Shown one piece after another: positions 6,335-8,015 of a stretch of DNA of 8,015 nt. Under the pieces are notes generated by a model that ran no database searches, had not been told where the DNA came from, and saw only the letters and a program-made list of their open reading frames with translations. Source of the stretch: an uncultured Bacteroidota bacterium (lineage in GTDB: Bacteria; Bacteroidota; Bacteroidia; Chitinophagales; Chitinophagaceae); assembly GCA_946479055.1 (NCBI GenBank), contig CAMLEX010000199.1, positions 1 to 8,015 of the forward strand, written 5' to 3'. Position 1 is the stretch's first letter, and each line of letters starts with the position of its first letter. The position numbers and the translations under genes were made by a program.

Positions 6335-8015
6335 ATGATCATACTGCATATGCGGAAGCCTGCATTGGCTTTTGCCCTGACAATAATAAGTTGTTCGATC
6401 GCAATCGCACAATCTTCTGTTAAGGGTAAAGTAACGGAGGACGGCTCTGGCCAACCAATTCCAAACGTCAATATAACCGTTAAAGGAACTACCAGGGGTG
6501 CAGTCTCGGATGCTGCCGGAGTGTATTCAATCGGGGTAGCTGCCGGCGATTCCGTATTGGTATTTTCAAGTTCAGGTTATACTTCAACAGAAGTTGCCAT
6601 TAATGGGAGATCCGTTATTGACCTGTCGTTGGCAACAAACGTAACCGGGCTCGGTGAAGTAGTAGTAGTAGGTTATGGAACACAAAGCAGGAAAGATGTT
6701 ACCGGCGCAGTTGCTTCTATTAAAGGTGATGAGTTTAAAAATCTTCCGGTATCCGGCGCTGTGCAGGCATTGCAGGGCCGTACTGCCGGTGTGAATGTTG
6801 TTAGAAATGGTGGAAGTCCTGGCAATAACGGCTCCATTCGCATCCGGGGAACGGGTACAATAAACAACGCCGACCCACTCATTATTATTGACGGTGTTCC
6901 TGCAGGAAATCTGAATTCAGTTAACCCGAACGACATTGCCTCTATCGAAGTATTGAAAGATGCTTCGGCATCTGCGATCTATGGTACCCGTGCAGCCAAC
7001 GGGGTTTTAATTGTAACAACAAAACGTGGGGGCTTTGAACAACCCACTAAAGTTTCTGTAAACGCATACACCGGTTTTTCAAATGCACGAAAAACTATCG
7101 ATATGTTGGATGCTGCTTCTTTAGTAGAATTGAAAAGAGAGCGTTATATCAACGATGGTTCAACTATAGATTCTGTTTGGAATATAGCGTCTAATAAAAC
7201 TCAACGTACCAATTGGCAAGATGAATTATTCAGAAGAGGAAAGGTAAATAATGTGGATATCAACCTTAGCGGTGGCTCTGCGAAATCATCGTTTATGTTA
7301 TCCGCCGGTTACTATGATGAAAAGGGTATTATCATCAATTCCTATTTTAAGAGGTACAGTATGCGCCTGAATTCAGACCACAGAGTAGGTAAGCGATTAA
7401 AGGTTGGTCAAAGCCTTCAATTGACCCGCTCCGATGATAATAGCCTTAACACCACATCAGCACAGGATGGCTTGATCTGGAGCGCTATTCGTTTCATGCC
7501 ATTTATACCGGTAAAGAACGACGATGGCACCTGGGGAACATCAAATCACCCAATTGCCGGAACTGAATACGGTGATATTAATAACCCGATTTTTACGGCT
7601 AATAGTGTGGATGCGTCCAATATCAATACCCGGCTCCTTGGAAATTTGAATGCTGAATACGAAATAGTAAAGGGTTTGAAATTTAAAGTCAATTTAGGCA
7701 TTGATGGAAACCATTATACCGGGCGCAACTTCAATATTATTGTTTCAGATCAGACACGTACGAATACGAATAATTCCCTTAACAAAAGCTTTAGTGAATC
7801 GTATTCTTTATTAAGCGAGTATTTCCTTTCATATAATAAAACATTTGCTGGCAAACATAAATTAGATGTTGTGGCTGGTTATACGGCTCAAACTTTCGAT
7901 GGTGATGTTTTTTCCGCCAGTAAACGCGATTTTCTCAACGAAGATCCTAATCAACGTTATCTTGATGCCGGACAGTCACTGGGAAATATTTCAGGCAATC
8001 GTTATTATGATGCAC
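6335..8015 (+). CDS. SusC/RagA-like TonB-dependent outer-membrane receptor (3' end cut by window edge)
   Basis: The visible 560 residues run off the right edge; family members are usually about 1000, so roughly half is seen. A signal peptide (MRKPALAFALTIISCSIAIAQ, about residues 6-26) is followed by a carboxypeptidase-regulatory-like beta-sandwich (about 28-102, with VKGKVTEDGSGQPIPNVNI). Then come the TonB-box-like EVVVVGYG (108-115) and the plug domain, with IRIRGTGTINNADPLIIIDG (168-187) and the SusC/RagA signature SIEVLKDASASAIYGTRAA (203-221). The beta-barrel begins near 237. Such proteins import oligosaccharides or other large nutrients across the outer membrane with a SusD lipoprotein lid, whose gene is expected just beyond the window. 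The frame is open from ATG 6242 (others at 6299 and 6350); 6335 or 6350 fits the signal peptide best. The divergent XylR-like regulator and ROK gene suggest a glycan substrate. Confidence 0.93.
   Translation, partial: MIILHMRKPALAFALTIISCSIAIAQSSVKGKVTEDGSGQPIPNVNITVKGTTRGAVSDAAGVYSIGVAAGDSVLVFSSSGYTSTEVAINGRSVIDLSLATNVTGLGEVVVVGYGTQSRKDVTGAVASIKGDEFKNLPVSGAVQALQGRTAGVNVVRNGGSPGNNGSIRIRGTGTINNADPLIIIDGVPAGNLNSVNPNDIASIEVLKDASASAIYGTRAANGVLIVTTKRGGFEQPTKVSVNAYTGFSNARKTIDMLDAASLVELKRERYINDGSTIDSVWNIASNKTQRTNWQDELFRRGKVNNVDINLSGGSAKSSFMLSAGYYDEKGIIINSYFKRYSMRLNSDHRVGKRLKVGQSLQLTRSDDNSLNTTSAQDGLIWSAIRFMPFIPVKNDDGTWGTSNHPIAGTEYGDINNPIFTANSVDASNINTRLLGNLNAEYEIVKGLKFKVNLGIDGNHYTGRNFNIIVSDQTRTNTNNSLNKSFSESYSLLSEYFLSYNKTFAGKHKLDVVAGYTAQTFDGDVFSASKRDFLNEDPNQRYLDAGQSLGNISGNRYYDA

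Noticed and set aside
6209..6936. Minus-strand open frames at 6209-6454, 6286-6471 and 6673-6936
   Set aside because: They overlap the control region and the susC-like coding sequence in antisense. The plus-strand frame shows clear SusC family motifs, so these are shadows.

Overview
The window looks like part of a chromosome from the phylum Bacteroidota, probably family Chitinophagaceae or a close relative. The reasons are a SusC/RagA-type outer-membrane receptor, start codons without Shine-Dalgarno sequences but with AT-rich leaders, matches to the Bacteroidota promoter box TAnnTTTG, and moderate GC content. The assignment rests on gene types and signals, not on a database search.

Layout. 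Positions 1-624 (minus strand, cut by the window edge) encode an NmrA-like NAD(P)-binding atypical SDR protein. Positions 625-949 are a dense regulatory and repeat region. It holds a good sigma-54 (-24/-12) promoter match facing the SDR gene, alternating TTTCAC/GTGAAA half-sites about 80-110 bp further upstream, and two GATC-rich palindromic repeats. The second repeat can fold into a three-way junction and ends 1 bp short of the next gene's stop codon. Positions 950-3634 (minus) encode an 894-residue sigma-54 enhancer-binding protein with three tandem GAF sensor domains, an AAA+ domain and a Fis-type HTH. The simplest reading is a self-contained module: GAF-sensed signal, then the activator, then the sigma-54 promoter, then the SDR gene.

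Positions 3921-5984 (minus) form a probable two-gene unit: a ROK-family sugar kinase followed by a XylR-like regulator (LacI/periplasmic-binding-type sugar sensor fused to an AraC HTH). Divergent from it, positions 6335-8015 (plus, cut by the window edge) encode the N-terminal part of a SusC-like TonB-dependent receptor. The roughly 350-bp divergent region carries repeated TGCGCA-containing boxes and a TTCGAAACAT direct repeat, which are candidate operators. This half looks like one end of a polysaccharide or oligosaccharide utilisation locus: SusC imports a glycan, the XylR-like protein senses a sugar, and the ROK kinase may phosphorylate it. A SusD gene would be expected just beyond the right edge.

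No RNA gene, CRISPR array, transposase or integrase was seen. The least ordinary parts are the 625-949 regulatory/repeat region and the ROK protein, which lacks the usual zinc-site residues.
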